Positions 10,940-21,495 of a stretch of 64,000 nucleotides of DNA are shown piece by piece. The position numbers were made by a program, and so were the translations under genes. How positions within the stretch are numbered: position 1 is the stretch's first letter; the number at the start of each line of letters is the position of its first letter. A model generated the notes under the pieces. It ran no database searches. It worked only from the letters and a program-made list of their open reading frames with translations, and had not been told where the DNA came from. This DNA is from Coptis chinensis (lineage: Eukaryota; Streptophyta; Magnoliopsida; Ranunculales; Ranunculaceae). The DNA lies in the NCBI GenBank assembly GCA_015680905.1, contig CM027378.1:44675001-44739000 (forward strand). The letters run 5' to 3'.

Positions 10940-10975
10940 GCTTGAGGACAAGCAAAATGCTGTTTGGGGGTGGTT
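10940..10975 (+). promoter_or_regulatory. Ath1 3' polypurine tract with upstream hairpin
   Basis: TGTTTGGGGGTGG at 10961-10973 sits two bases before the LTR start TGATAAGAGC, the expected place for the plus-strand primer. A hairpin GCTTG-AGGA-CAAGC (10940-10953) lies just upstream and is conserved in Ath2 and Ath3. Confidence 0.8.
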
Positions 10976-12450
10976 TGATAAGAGCCCAAAACTGTAGTTT
11001 TAACCCTTTAATGATCATACTTTTGGACCAATTATGTGAGTAATAATTAAGAGTTAACACCGATTACGTGTTTTTATGCATTTCAGGCTTCAAAGTCCAT
11101 TATGTGCAGAAATGTGCCACTTTAGTGAGATAAAGGAGAAAATGTTGGTTACTAAGGAGTTCCGTGATTAAAGACCAAGATTCAAGAAGATAAAGCCTTC
11201 CTAAAGCCCGGTCAAAAGCTGAAAAGTCGACACTGGCTGAAACAGCACACAAGTCAGCAGAACTTCCGAAAGCCGTATCTTTGGACTCAGACCTCGGAAT
11301 TGGGCCTACCTTATGTCAAAACGACCGGCTCGGAAAGAGCTTTCCAATGGTCTAAGCCTTGACCCAATCAGAGGAGTAAAAGTGGACGAAAATTCTGTGG
11401 AAGCCAACTGCAGCTGAAGAGGCCTTTTTGGACTGAAAGAATTGGGTTTTGGGCCTGATTCTCTGGCCCAAAACATGGCTCCAAGCCCATGCATGATTTT
11501 TGGATCTGAAAGTATAAAAACCAAAGTTTAGCTCTTTGTTAATGGTAGCTAGTTAGACCTAAAATAATATAGATAATTCTAGATCTGTTTTCATTAATTA
11601 AATTAAGCTTTAGTTCCATTTTCAATTCTTGTTTTAGATTAAGTCTTTGAATCATTGTTCTTGATTGATTAGATAAATAAAATAGTTGTTTTAGCAATTT
11701 CGAATTGTGTTATTTCAATCTATTAGATCTAGTTTTAATTATTGTTGGTTACCATCTCTTAGTTGTTAATTAGAATTTAATCATTGTTTAGTTTAGATTA
11801 GTAAATTTCAAATCTTGATAATATGTGTAGTTTAGATTCATATGAGAATGATTGCGGAATGATTCAAGGCTAAAACCTCCATTAGAGGGGTTGATGAAGC
11901 CTTGATGAAAACTTGGTGGTATAGTATAGAAGCATTGTAGAATCTATTCCAATCTAGAAGGTCGTGATTCGCCATGAGAATGGGTGGACGACCTCACATG
12001 CTAGTTAGTACTCGGTAGAAATGCCATGAACACTAGGGATTAGAACTCGAATTTCTTGCCGAAGAACGTAAGAATCGAGATACAAGAATCTATACTAGGT
12101 TATTAAGTTGGATTCGAGGTGGATTCAATTCCCCTCTAATCCTTTATCTAGATTCAAAAAAATCATATTTCCATAGCATTCGTAGTTAAATTCAAGTAAT
12201 CAAATTCAGTAAGTATCGTAGTATATCACCTTCGTAAAGCTCTCATTGACTTAAGACTGATTAATTAGATTAGAAAACAATTCCATGCTAGAGCACTAGG
12301 AGTGGAACGAATTTGTTACTCCACTCTATTTCGATAGAATTGAGAGTAGGAAACTTTGATAACATAGCATAAAAAATAGTTTAGTTTACTTACGTTTTGA
12401 TTTCATCGTTCATTTCGTAGGTAATTAAGCTATTCATTTTATGTTTATTA
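10976..12450 (+). repeat. Ath1 3' LTR (about 1475 bp)
   Basis: It begins TGATAAGAGCCCAAAACTG directly after the polypurine tract. The end is set by alignment with the Ath3 LTRs, which end ...GTTTATCA; here the end reads GTTTATTA (12443-12450). The length matches the Ath3 LTRs (1474 and 1477). A TATA box, TATAAAAA, lies at 11513-11520. Confidence 0.85.
11513..11520 (+). promoter_or_regulatory. LTR TATA box
   Basis: TATAAAAA occurs at the same LTR position in both Ath3 LTRs (on the - strand, for example 46206-46213). It is the probable promoter of the genomic RNA. Confidence 0.55.
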
Positions 12451-12591
12451 TGAGCGTATGTATGTTATTTTGACATTGTTTTAATAGTGTCTTATCATGC
12501 TTATTTGTCTTCACATATACCTTGTTTATGTTGTTTGTACATGCATACTTCAGTTTGCATGTGAATGTTGGTGAGCTTTCCCAGTGTGAAG

Positions 12592-12625
<34 letters not shown>

Positions 12626-12656
12626 ATTATATTTGTTTTTTCTTCTTTAGGTTTAT
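12451..12656. repeat. Spacer with (TA)n microsatellite
   Basis: A TA dinucleotide run lies at about 12594-12623. A pyrimidine-rich stretch ending TTCTTCTTTAG near 12650 could be the 3' end of an intron of the MULE gene that follows. Confidence 0.5.
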
Positions 12657-13587
12657 TTCAAATGGTCATGCCGGTCGTGGCTAATGAAACAGATGACAAT
12701 TGGCGTTGGTTCTTGGAGAATTTGAAGTTGGTTGTCCCTTGTGATAAGAGGGTAAACCTTTTTGAGTGACAGACATGCTGGCTTAGTTAAAAACATTCCC
12801 ATTGTTTTCCATACTTCATTACATAACTATTGTTTGTGACACCTAAAGAACGATGTGTCTACGGCTATGTGTGAGAGGAGTGCAAGTATACCGCATGTTG
12901 TGAATTTGTTCTCAGAGTGTGCTAATTCTCCTACAATGGCTGAGTTTCAAGACAAGCTTGCTGAGCTGAAGAGAATTGGAGGGCCAAAAATTGAGGAGTT
13001 CTTAGTGAAGATCCCATTTGAGCATTGGGTTAATGCGTGCTTTCAGGGATGTAGGTATGGTGATATGTGTTCTACCCTTGCCGAGTGCTTCAATGCGTGG
13101 ATTAAGGAAGAACGTTTTATGCCTGTCACTGCTATGTTGTATCATATCCGTCGAATAAAGATGATGAAGATGTTTGATGACCGTCATCGTGAGTGTTTGT
13201 CTTGGAGTTTGGAGTTGTGCCCTTTAATGGAAAGTGTTTATCGTGCTAAAGTTGATGTTGCAAGATCTTTCAGGGTTGTTAGATCAAATGAGGTTGAGGA
13301 TGTCATAGTTCATTATGTCAACGTCGAATGTAGGTCTTGTAGTTGTCGTTACTGGCAGATTGATAGTTTCCCCCTGCGTACATACAGTGGCGTCTATTAT
13401 TAGTTATGGTGGTTCAGTATACTCATTCATTGATCCAGCTTTCGCTGCCTCTTCTTTCTCCCAGTTGTACTCCCACTCAATTCATCCTATTGCAAATATT
13501 GAGATGCCTGAAGATTGTCATATAATGCCACCTAATGTTAGGAGAGGTCTCGGAAGGCCGAAGAAAAAGAGGATTGAAAGCACATGA
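12657..13587 (+). pseudogene. Mutator-like (MULE) transposase, C-terminal half, broken
   Basis: MULE transposases move class II elements by cut and paste. The start (near 12660) reads VVANETDDNWRWFLENLK, matching the usual end of the MULE catalytic domain, then hits a stop near 12767. The 12855-13403 segment holds HWVNACFQGCRYGDMCSTLAECFNAWI, a typical MULE phrase, and then the first half of a SWIM zinc finger (CSCRYWQIDSFP). The second half (PCVH) is in another frame (13315-13587), so a frameshift splits the SWIM finger. The C-terminus ends in a basic RRGLGRPKKKR stretch. No terminal inverted repeats were found. Whether it was a mobile element or a domesticated relative cannot be told. Confidence 0.75.
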
Positions 13588-14240
13588 GCAAGCCGGAGAC
13601 GTGTTCATTAGAATATTAGTAGTTAAGACATACATATATAACAAATAGTACTAAATATTAGATTGGAGTTGTTTAATTCATTACCACTCTCGTACCAATA
13701 TATATGCAGTATTTATTTTCATGGCTGGAAGTTTGTTTTTACAGGTATATGATAAAAACCAAATTTATATACTAAATTTACACATGCATATTATTGGTAA
13801 TATGGATGTGTATATTGCACATGCATACACCAGTTTGCATGTGTTGTTCTTTCTACCGTGCATACGCATAATATTAGTTATCCCACTCTACTTATTCCTA
13901 GTATGTAATTATTTGGTTTTTAATTTATACTTTAAGACTCCAAAATTTCATTGGCTTTTATTAAGCGTTGCGCCGCACGTATATATACACAACAAAGACC
14001 AAATTTACATACTAAACTTTAGAATATCTAGTTGGTGTGACAAGCATGACAACATTTGACTTATAGAACAACCGTAGAAATGATGGACAATACTTTACGA
14101 GATAAATGGCTAACGAGTGAAGCTTTAAAATGCATACAATTTGCAATACATTCTCTTGTTAGCAATTCTTTTTTGGCTTTGCTATTTAATTTGCAAGTCT
14201 CTTTGGTTCAATATCCCCCGCTCATTGTTGCTACCAAATT
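13588..14240. other. AT-rich intergenic DNA with one diverged minisatellite copy
   Basis: No gene seen. One diverged copy of the 14240-14640 repeat lies at about 13805-13862 (GCACATGCATACACCAGTTT...). Confidence 0.5.
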
Positions 14241-14645
14241 TATGTACTGAACTTTTACATGCATATACATATATGCATGTGTATAATGCACATGCATATA
14301 CCAATTTGCATGTACTTTTCTTTCTACCATAGACTTATAAATAAACACATGTATATACATGTATGCATGTGTATAATGCACATGCATATACTAGTTTGCA
14401 TATACTTTTCTTTCTACCGTAGATCGATCTGTAAATAAACACATGCATGCATATACCAGTTTGCATGTACTTTTCTTTCTACCATAGACCTATAAACACA
14501 CACATAGACATGTATGCATGTGTATAATGCACATGCATATACCAGTTTGCATGGTACTTTTTTTTTTCTACCATAGACCTGTAAACACATGCATAGACCT
14601 GCATGCATGTAAAATTAATTTGCAAAAATAGACATGCATGCATGT
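14240..14645. repeat. ATGCAT-rich minisatellite
   Basis: Imperfect tandem units share a core of about 40 bp (CATGCATATACCAGTTTGCA, then TACTTTTCTTTCTACC) followed by a variable TAAACACATGCATG spacer. Cores occur near 14291, 14383, 14452 and 14532. Diverged copies outside the array (about 12540 and 13815) show an older, wider spread. Confidence 0.7.
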
Positions 14646-15378
14646 ACAACCAATTCGCAAAAATACTTTCACTATTAAGTGAAAAAAGTATTTACCTTTT
14701 AAAAAGAAATAACATTCAAAAAATTGAAACATTGGCTCAAACATTGTCTTAGAGATTGCCTCAACCATTTACTATTACTAAAAGACTATTACTAACAACA
14801 GACACTCAAGGCTCTATCTTGACCATTTCAATCTTTATCCAATACTTCATTCATGACTTCCTTGTTCCGCTTCTTTTGCTTGTCTTTCTCTTGAATTGAT
14901 TCTTGACTGTCATTGATCTTCAGCTTCTAACTTCCTGTATCGTTACACAACAATTGGTATGCCATTTCTATTCTCAAGAAGTCCACACCATGTTTCTTCA
15001 ACTTTGAGGTTAGAAACTTACTGCCCTCCATGATTATTGTTCCCATGAAAAAACATATGTATATAGCACATTAATCATTCCTGAATGGTGAAAAAGTAAT
15101 CTATCCCCAATTGAAAACTAATTTAGTGATTTTTTTTTTATGCAACTTAGATAATTATAGTATAATATATAAATATAATGTATAATAACAAGAAAACGTA
15201 TGAGGGCCAAGTGAGGGCTGGTGAGGGCTTAATGAGGGCTGGTCTCATGCTTCATAACCTAGGCCCTATCCCACCCTTCAACTCTGTGAGGGCCAACTTT
15301 TGAGGGCTTGATCATGCAATTTTGAGGCGCGGGTCCGGGCGGGTTGAAGACCTGATGGCCAAATTATCACCCCTATTT
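14646..15378. other. Intergenic DNA ending in a possible hAT-type transposon end
   Basis: No gene is supported. GAGGGC repeats (15200-15310) are followed by a GC-rich stretch and then TTATCACCCCTA (about 15365-15376). Read on the - strand, TAGGGGTGATAA next to GGGC-type subterminal repeats resembles hAT element ends. No partner end or 8-bp duplication was found. Confidence 0.25.
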
Positions 15379-15394
15379 AGAAGAGCCTATATTC

Positions 15395-16517
15395 TCAGGA
15401 CCACAATAAAAATGTTCTAGAGTTGCACTCCAAACATAAAAAAAATATTTGATTTGGATTACCGATTAAGCACTGACTAGTATTGTAGGATAAGTTCGCT
15501 TCAAAATTATTACCAAAGAGATCTAAGTTAAAGGGAAGTTCGGTTACAAGAAATATTTGATACTCAAGATCTCTTCCTTTGATCACTTGCGTAATTTTGT
15601 CTCTACCGAAGGAAACACTACCAACGACAGTTTCTCTTGCTCTTTGGTTGAAAACCATGCCACTCAAATTGCGAAAGCAAGTAGGTATGGTCCCAGATAG
15701 ATTATTCTGTGAGACATTCAATATGTGTAGGTTAGCCATATCACACACTTTTGGAGGAATAGTACCATTGAACCTGTTTGATCTTAAACTTAGAATTTGC
15801 AGAGCAGCTAGGTCTTTTCCAATCCACGAAGGAATCTCCCCTGAAAGTGCATTCTCGCCAAGGTCAAGAATGCTCAACCTGGTGTGGTTTTGCAAGGCTG
15901 AAGGAAACTCTCCATGAAAATTGTTGTTGTTCAGGTGCAATGTTCCTAGCTGCTTCTGGAGGTGACCCATTGAGCTAGGAATAGTTCCTGATAGAGTGTT
16001 GAATGCTAAATCTAGACGAAACAGGTTTTGCATTTTACACAATGAGCCAGGGATGCTTCCATTCAAGGAATTATTGGAAAGACTGAGAAACTTAACAAAA
16101 GGGATCATATGGGCAATAGTTTTCAGAATAGGTCCTGAGATTTTGTTGTTTGAAAGGTCCAAAATAGTCACATTGGGAAGTAAAGGAGGCACCTTTCCAT
16201 ATATTTGGTTGTCAAAGAGATCTAAATGGGTAAGGGAGGAAAGGTTTCCAATGCAATTTGATAATGAATATGAAATGCTTGAATTATGCATATGCAGTAC
16301 CCCGAGTGTTGTTTGTGTTCGGAGCCACTCTGGAAATTGAGGTCCTACTTCACAAGAACTCAGATCAATATCATCGAGTTGAAAGGGTGGTATCCAATTA
16401 GACCTTATTTTCAAAGAGAGATAGTTCTTGCTCAAGGCTAGACTTTTTAATTTCGAGAGTTTGGCTAAGTGCACCTCATATACAACACCTGTCAACAGAT
16501 TGCCGCTGAGATCTAGA
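15395..16517 (-). pseudogene. LRR receptor-like protein pseudogene, copy 1, 3' segment
   Basis: Extracellular leucine-rich repeats of a plant receptor-like protein are read on the - strand, with repeated LxxLxLxxNxLSGxIP units (for example LFRLDLAFNTLSGTIP, LSILDLGENALSGEIP, LQILSLRSNRFNGTIP, LHILNVSQNNLSGTIP). The order and the NLSGMVFNQ...QVIKGRDLEYQ phrase match the end of the LRR region of EIX/Cf-type RLPs. After that phrase the sequence loses the last repeats and the membrane anchor and stops at 15395. The 5' end is cut by Tat1 at 16518; the frame resumes at 51829-52018. EIX/Cf relatives sense fungal or wound signals; this copy cannot make a full receptor. Confidence 0.85.
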
Positions 16518-17093
16518 TGTATGTACCAGTGTACTTGTACCCCTACGAACGATCATCATTGGGTACTACTATAAGAGTCGCCCACTAATGAGGCGTGCTT
16601 GCTTGCCCACTACCATGGCAGTCCCGCTTGCCTACTAGTGAGGTGTACTTGCTTGCCCACTACTGTGGCATTGCTTGCCTACTAGTGAGGCGGGCTTGCT
16701 TGCCTGCTACTGTGGCAGTCCCGCTTGCCTACTACTGTGGCATTCGGGCAATGCCCTCTATTGGAGCAATGATACTGCCCACTAATATGGCACCCAAGTT
16801 ATATATAACATGTCTGGAGATATGTCAAGGGATTTTTTCCATATGAAGCTTTTGAAAAGATTTCATACAAAGAGGGAAATATCTCATCAAATAAGGAAAG
16901 GGTATTTTAAGCAATAAGATTCCTATAAATACCCAACAATCATTTCAAACAAAGAACTACGTGTATTTTTGAGACTTGATTCCAGAGAACAATTTGGATA
17001 CGTAGGCAGCCATTGGTGGTATAGTCTCTTTCACTCTCTATCAACCTCTCCAACAAGATCATTGGTGTGTTTGTGTGAGTTCCCACCCAAACA
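16518..17093 (+). repeat. Tat1 5' LTR (576 bp)
   Basis: Bounded by TGTATGTACC and CCCAAACA. It contains irregular short repeats of GCTTGCCYACTAGTG-type sequence (16590-16745) and a TATA box TATAAATA at 16924-16931. By-eye comparison with the 3' LTR gives about 20 differences. Confidence 0.92.
16924..16931 (+). promoter_or_regulatory. Tat1 LTR TATA box
   Basis: TATAAATA, conserved in the 3' LTR at 51659-51666, lies about 170 bases before the LTR end, leaving room for R and U5. Confidence 0.6.
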
Positions 17094-17097
17094 TAAT

Positions 17098-17112
17098 TGG
17101 CGCCGTCCGTGG
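17098..17112 (+). promoter_or_regulatory. Tat1 primer binding site
   Basis: TGGCGCCGTCCGTGG starts four bases after the LTR. It begins with the TGG expected for pairing with a tRNA CCA end; TGGCGCCGT-type sites are usual in Tat elements. The exact tRNA is not assigned. Confidence 0.8.
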
Positions 17113-17160
17113 TCCTTATTGACGGGCCCTCTTCCACGTTCCTTCTTCCAAGCACCATTA

Positions 17161-18816
17161 ATGGCAAAAACTACAAGGTCTCAGGCGAACAAGAATGCAA
17201 GAACACAACAACAAGAAGACGAAAATCTGGAGGTACTAATCAATCAAGAGGTGATAGAACAACCTGCTACAACAGATCTGCAAGATAAGCCTTTTCAACT
17301 CCAAATGCCACGACAACCCAGATCTAGACGTCTGCCATCTCAGGCTCCAGTAACTCACCTTCAAGATCTAAATGTTACAAATGCAAACGAAGTAGATCCG
17401 GAAAATATGGAGATAGGAGAGGAAGACGTGCCGTTAGAAGTACTGCGTCAGATCGAGGTTCAGAAGAGAGAAGGAGCATAGCAACTACTTGTAGAAGCAA
17501 CTGGACAAAGGGAAGCAAGTACAAAGGAATGACGCCGATGCTGCATCTTCCACACGGCAAGAGCTCCCAGATCCGGTGAAAACCGGAGTGTATCCAACTG
17601 ACTACAATTTAATTATGGTACATCCTGTCCATTGGAGCCTGTCCCTGAGCATCATCACTCAAGGTCAAGCAGACATTCATCCCATTCAAGAAGACGATCC
17701 AGATCTCGAAATACCAACAACACTAGGCGTAGAAGTGGTCATAACATGACAAGATCATTGAATGTTGATCATAGTGCATCAGGATGGTGGACAATATCCA
17801 CCATAAGACGCGAATCTTTGGGCCTTGCCATCGTAACCTTAGGGGCTTAATTGCAACATGACCTTAGACATGGCTTGAATGCAGCAAACCGATACAGACA
17901 GGTTAACGACAGTCAGCCCAGAATATGGCGACACTAAAGAAATAGGTCCCCAGTTTGACATCCTAGCCCGTTTTATCGGCATAGGTCTCGCAGCCCAAGG
18001 AACTAGCCAAATATAGAAGCAAGCAACAACTGGGGGCGACAACACCGTGAGATGCAACGTAGTGAAGTTACTCCTCAAGTCGTAAATCTAGAAGCCACAG
18101 GTGCACCATTCACGGAATAACAAATCAAAGACATCATCAAGAAAACAATGACCAATGTGGGTGTCACTAAAGCACGATGGAAAGACCTTGCAATGAATGA
18201 AGATGTCGTCGGGAGATTTTCCCTAAAGATACAAAATGCAGAGCATCAGAAAGGATTCAAACAACCAGGCCTTCCTACGTTCAACGAAGCAGGAGGAGAC
18301 CCGAACGATCATGTTATAGAGTTTAAAAGCAGGGTAATTCTATGGCGCAAAGATGACCCCCTCCTGTGCAAACTTTTTCCGTCTACGTTAAAAGGAGAAG
18401 CTCTACGTTGGTTTTCCAGCTTGCCAGCTCAATCTATCACGTCATTTCAGGAATTAGCAAACCAGTTCACATATCAGTTTAAGCATAATTGGACACGTCA
18501 TAAGGATGTCAACATCTTGCTCAACACCAAGCAGCAAAATGATGAAGCATTGGTAAAGTTCATAATTCGTTTCCGCCAAGTGCAAGAAGAGGTCACCGAT
18601 GTCCCTGACGTAATGATCATTCATGCATTCAAGGATGGAGTCCATTTCGATAAAAATGGAATTTACAACTCTCTTGTACAGGACCCCCCACAATCAAAAT
18701 CCGATTTGTTTGCACGAACGCAGCAGTTCATTAATGTGGAGGAAGATGTTAGATCAAAAGCCTCAAGAGACAAAGACTTTCGGAGTAAAGACTCAAACAA
18801 AGGTAAAGGCAAATAG
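17161..18816 (+). pseudogene. gag: Tat1 gag
   Basis: The start is ATG 17161 (MAKTTRSQANKNARTQQQ), 49 bases after the primer site. This frame stops at 17481. Bases 17482-18147 are degenerate and change frame. The retrotransposon gag domain is open from 18148 to 18816: GLPTFNEAGGDPNDHVIEF, LRWFSSLPAQSITSFQELANQF and LLNTKQQNDEALVKFIIRF. The end is K-rich. The knuckle lies at the start of the next frame. Confidence 0.82.
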
Positions 18817-18885
18817 AAGCAGAACATATCGGAAGGGCCACAACAGAAGTCAGAATATAACAAGGTTAACACAGTTCGTAAGGAA

Positions 18886-21495
18886 ATGAAGCTCACTCCA
18901 TTAAATGCCAGGTACGATGCGATATATGAAAAGATCAAGGGACGCAACTTACTTTTTCCTCCGCTACCCTTGCCTGAAAACACTAAGTCTACACGTGACA
19001 AAAATCTTTGGTGTCACTTCCACAATGATTTCGGCCATGAAACAGGAGAGTGTAGATCCTTCAAGGGAAAAATACAGAGGCTAGTCGACAAGGGACAATT
19101 AGACGAGTTTGTGCTTTCAAAAACTGTGAAGCAAAATGTAGCAATGACTAGCCACAATATCATACTAGCTGGTCATGCCAAAATCAATGATGTTTCACGA
19201 ACAAGGCAAAAGTGTGAACAACGAGCCAAGTTTGGTTTCTTGCGGGAATTTTATCACGTTAATAACATTGATTTTGTTGAAGGAATTCGTTCAGAAATCA
19301 CGGAGCCTGGTCCCCTATGTTTTAGTGATAGAGATCTAATTGGCGTCTATCATCCTCATTATGATGCTGTCGTCATCTCAGCTTTCATTGGATTATGGCG
19401 AGTTCAGCGCATCATGATAGATACTGGAAGTTCTGTCAGTGTCATTTTTGCAGGTTGCTACAAGAACATACAGCTGTCAGAAAATTTAATTATTGCAGAA
19501 AGTACTCCAATCATTGGGTTTGACAGAACCGCAACAACCCCAGTAGGAAGAGTCTCTCTACCAGTCACGCTCATGGACAAGTCCATCGACATTGAATTCC
19601 TCCTGATGAATTGCAAATCCCTTTACAATGCAATCTTAGGAAGAGATTGGCTCCACAGCATGGGCGCAGTAGTCTCTACCTTTCATCAGGCAGTAAAATT
19701 CCCATCTCTTGACAAAATTGGTAAGGTACATGGCGACCAGATGGCTTCCCACAGCTGTCACGAAAAAGTCTTGGAGGAATATCATCAGTCGGATATGTGG
19801 GGAAATACAATTCTCAGTAATTTGCAAGCAGTGTCTAAATCAAAATCAGTCACGTACAATATTTATACTGCTAGTTCACAAAATGAAGGACCGTCGACTA
19901 TCAACCACCTCTTAGAAGTTCAAATTGGGAATTTAGGTGGAGAAATAACTTTCATATCGGCAGAACTGATAGAAAATGAACAAAAAGAAATGGTAGCACT
20001 CCTCAGAAAGAACAAAGAGATCTTTGCTTGGTCAATCGAGCAGATGCCAGGAATCAGCCCAGAAGTTGCATGCCACACACTTGACATGGATCCTACCATC
20101 AAGCCAGTTCGCCAGAAGCCTAGGCGCATGGCCCCGGATAGAAAACTCAAAGTCAGAGAGGAAATTGATCGGTTACTCTTAACTCAGTTCATACGGCCAA
20201 GTTCATATCCGTAGTGGTTATCTAACGTGGTTGCAGTGCCCAAGAAAGATGGTAAAATGAGAGTGTGTATTGATTTCACGAACCTTAACAAAGTTTGCCC
20301 AATTCATCCCTACCCTCTTCCACGAATATCAGAATTGGTAGATGCCACGTCTGGCTACCCACACTTATCATTTACGGATGCGTATTCAGGATACCACCAG
20401 ATCCTGCTAGCTGTTAAAGACCAAGAAGCAACTACATTCATCACTGACCAAGGGATTTTTTGTGACCAAGTTATGCCTTTCGGTTTAAAAAATGTAGGGG
20501 CTACGTACCAGAGGATGATCAACACCATATTCGGAGATATGTTGGGCAAGACAATGGAGGCTTACATTGATGACATGGTTGTAAAATCCAAGCACAGTGG
20601 CGATCACATCTCTGACTTACAATTAGTGTTTGACAGAATTGACGAATTCAACATGCGGCTAAATCCTTTGAAATGTGCTTTTAGACTGATATCAGAAAAA
20701 TTTCTAGGGTATTTGATGACTCGTCGAGGCATTGAAGCTAACCCAGAACAGATCCGATCCATTCAAGCCATGCCCTCTCCAAAAACAAAAATGGTGATTC
20801 AACAGCTCACAGGGCGCTTAGCAGTACTAAATCGTTTCATCTCTAAATACTAGGACCGGTGTCATCCTTTCTTTCAGACGTTAAAAGACTCAGCAAGGTG
20901 GAATGATGATTGTGAAAATGTCTTTCAATCAATTAAGAACTACATGGTCTCGCCACCAATCTTGGCCAGCCCAGCTACAGGGCAACCTGTTGGAGCTTAC
21001 TTGGCCGCTACAGATACTGCAGTAAGTGCAGTCCTGTTCATCGATGGAGAAGACGGTCGTCTGATCTTCTTCATTAGTAAAACACTAACGTGGGCGGAAA
21101 GCAAATATTCGAGAATTGAAAAAATTGCTCTAGCGTTAGTTCATGCTGCCAGATGCCTCAAGCAGTATTTCCAAGGAAGACTGATCAAAGTATATACGGA
21201 ATATCCTCTACGTAAAGTTTTCCGAAGTGCCCAGGAATCAAGTAGACTCATAGAATGGGACATCTACTTAAGTGCTTATAGCATCAATTTTGAACCTCGC
21301 GTTTCAGAAAAGGGTCATGCACTTGCATCCCTAATGGCAGATTTCCTTATCGACGATTTTGTCCCCGAAGTCAACTAAGACAGCGATATCTATAGCGAAA
21401 CGGCTATAGTTGGGGGCGAGGAAGTCCCGCCAAAGCATACTGACCCTTCATCCGATTTATGGATTGTTTACACGGATGGCTCACACAAATATAAT
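18886..21495 (+). pseudogene. pol: Tat1 pol (protease-RT-RNase H), single frame with three nonsense codons
   Basis: One reading frame runs through the region with stops at 20212-20214 (TAG), 20851-20853 (TAG) and 21376-21378 (TAA). Domains in order: a knuckle (WCHFHNDFGHETGEC), the protease active site MIDTGSSVSVIF, RT with NVVAVPKKDGKMRVCIDF and the YIDDMVVKS box, and RNase H with LAATDTAVSAVLF, IEKIALALVHAARCL and KVYTEYPL. A second, archaeal-type RNase H begins at WIVYTDGSH (about 21463) but breaks off after a few residues into the 45-bp array. Integrase is absent. In the first RNase H, the Asp of the usual YTDH motif is Glu (YTEY). Confidence 0.85.

Larger units (their letters stand above)
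9156..10975 (+). other. Ath1 long non-coding 3' region before the LTR
   Basis: There are 1.8 kb without a credible gene. It holds a hairpin and G-rich tract (9359-9394), A-rich low-complexity DNA (9960-10210), blocks strongly conserved with Ath2 and Ath3 (9840-9885, 10380-10560, 10790-10870), and the 3' polypurine tract. Conservation of non-coding blocks with Ath2, whose LTR is quite different, argues for a function at RNA level; this is inference. Confidence 0.65.
1..12450 (+). mobile_element. Ath1: Athila-like Ty3/gypsy LTR retrotransposon, 5' end outside window
   Basis: The order gag, protease, RT, RNase H, integrase, two accessory ORFs, long non-coding 3' region, polypurine tract and 3' LTR is read on the + strand. 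The RT has the FMDD active site and the phrase [18 protein letters not shown], typical of the Athila lineage. The window starts inside gag, so the 5' LTR, primer site and any target duplication cannot be seen. Every coding module carries frameshifts or stops, so the copy is defective. Its LTR and internal sequence are close to Ath3 and more distant from Ath4. Confidence 0.93.

Noticed and set aside
1-12450. Endogenous pararetrovirus (caulimovirus-type) as an explanation for RT-RNase H
   Set aside because: Integrase, LTRs, a tRNA-Asp primer site, polypurine tracts and 5-bp duplications are those of Ty3/gypsy retrotransposons; no movement or coat protein features are seen.
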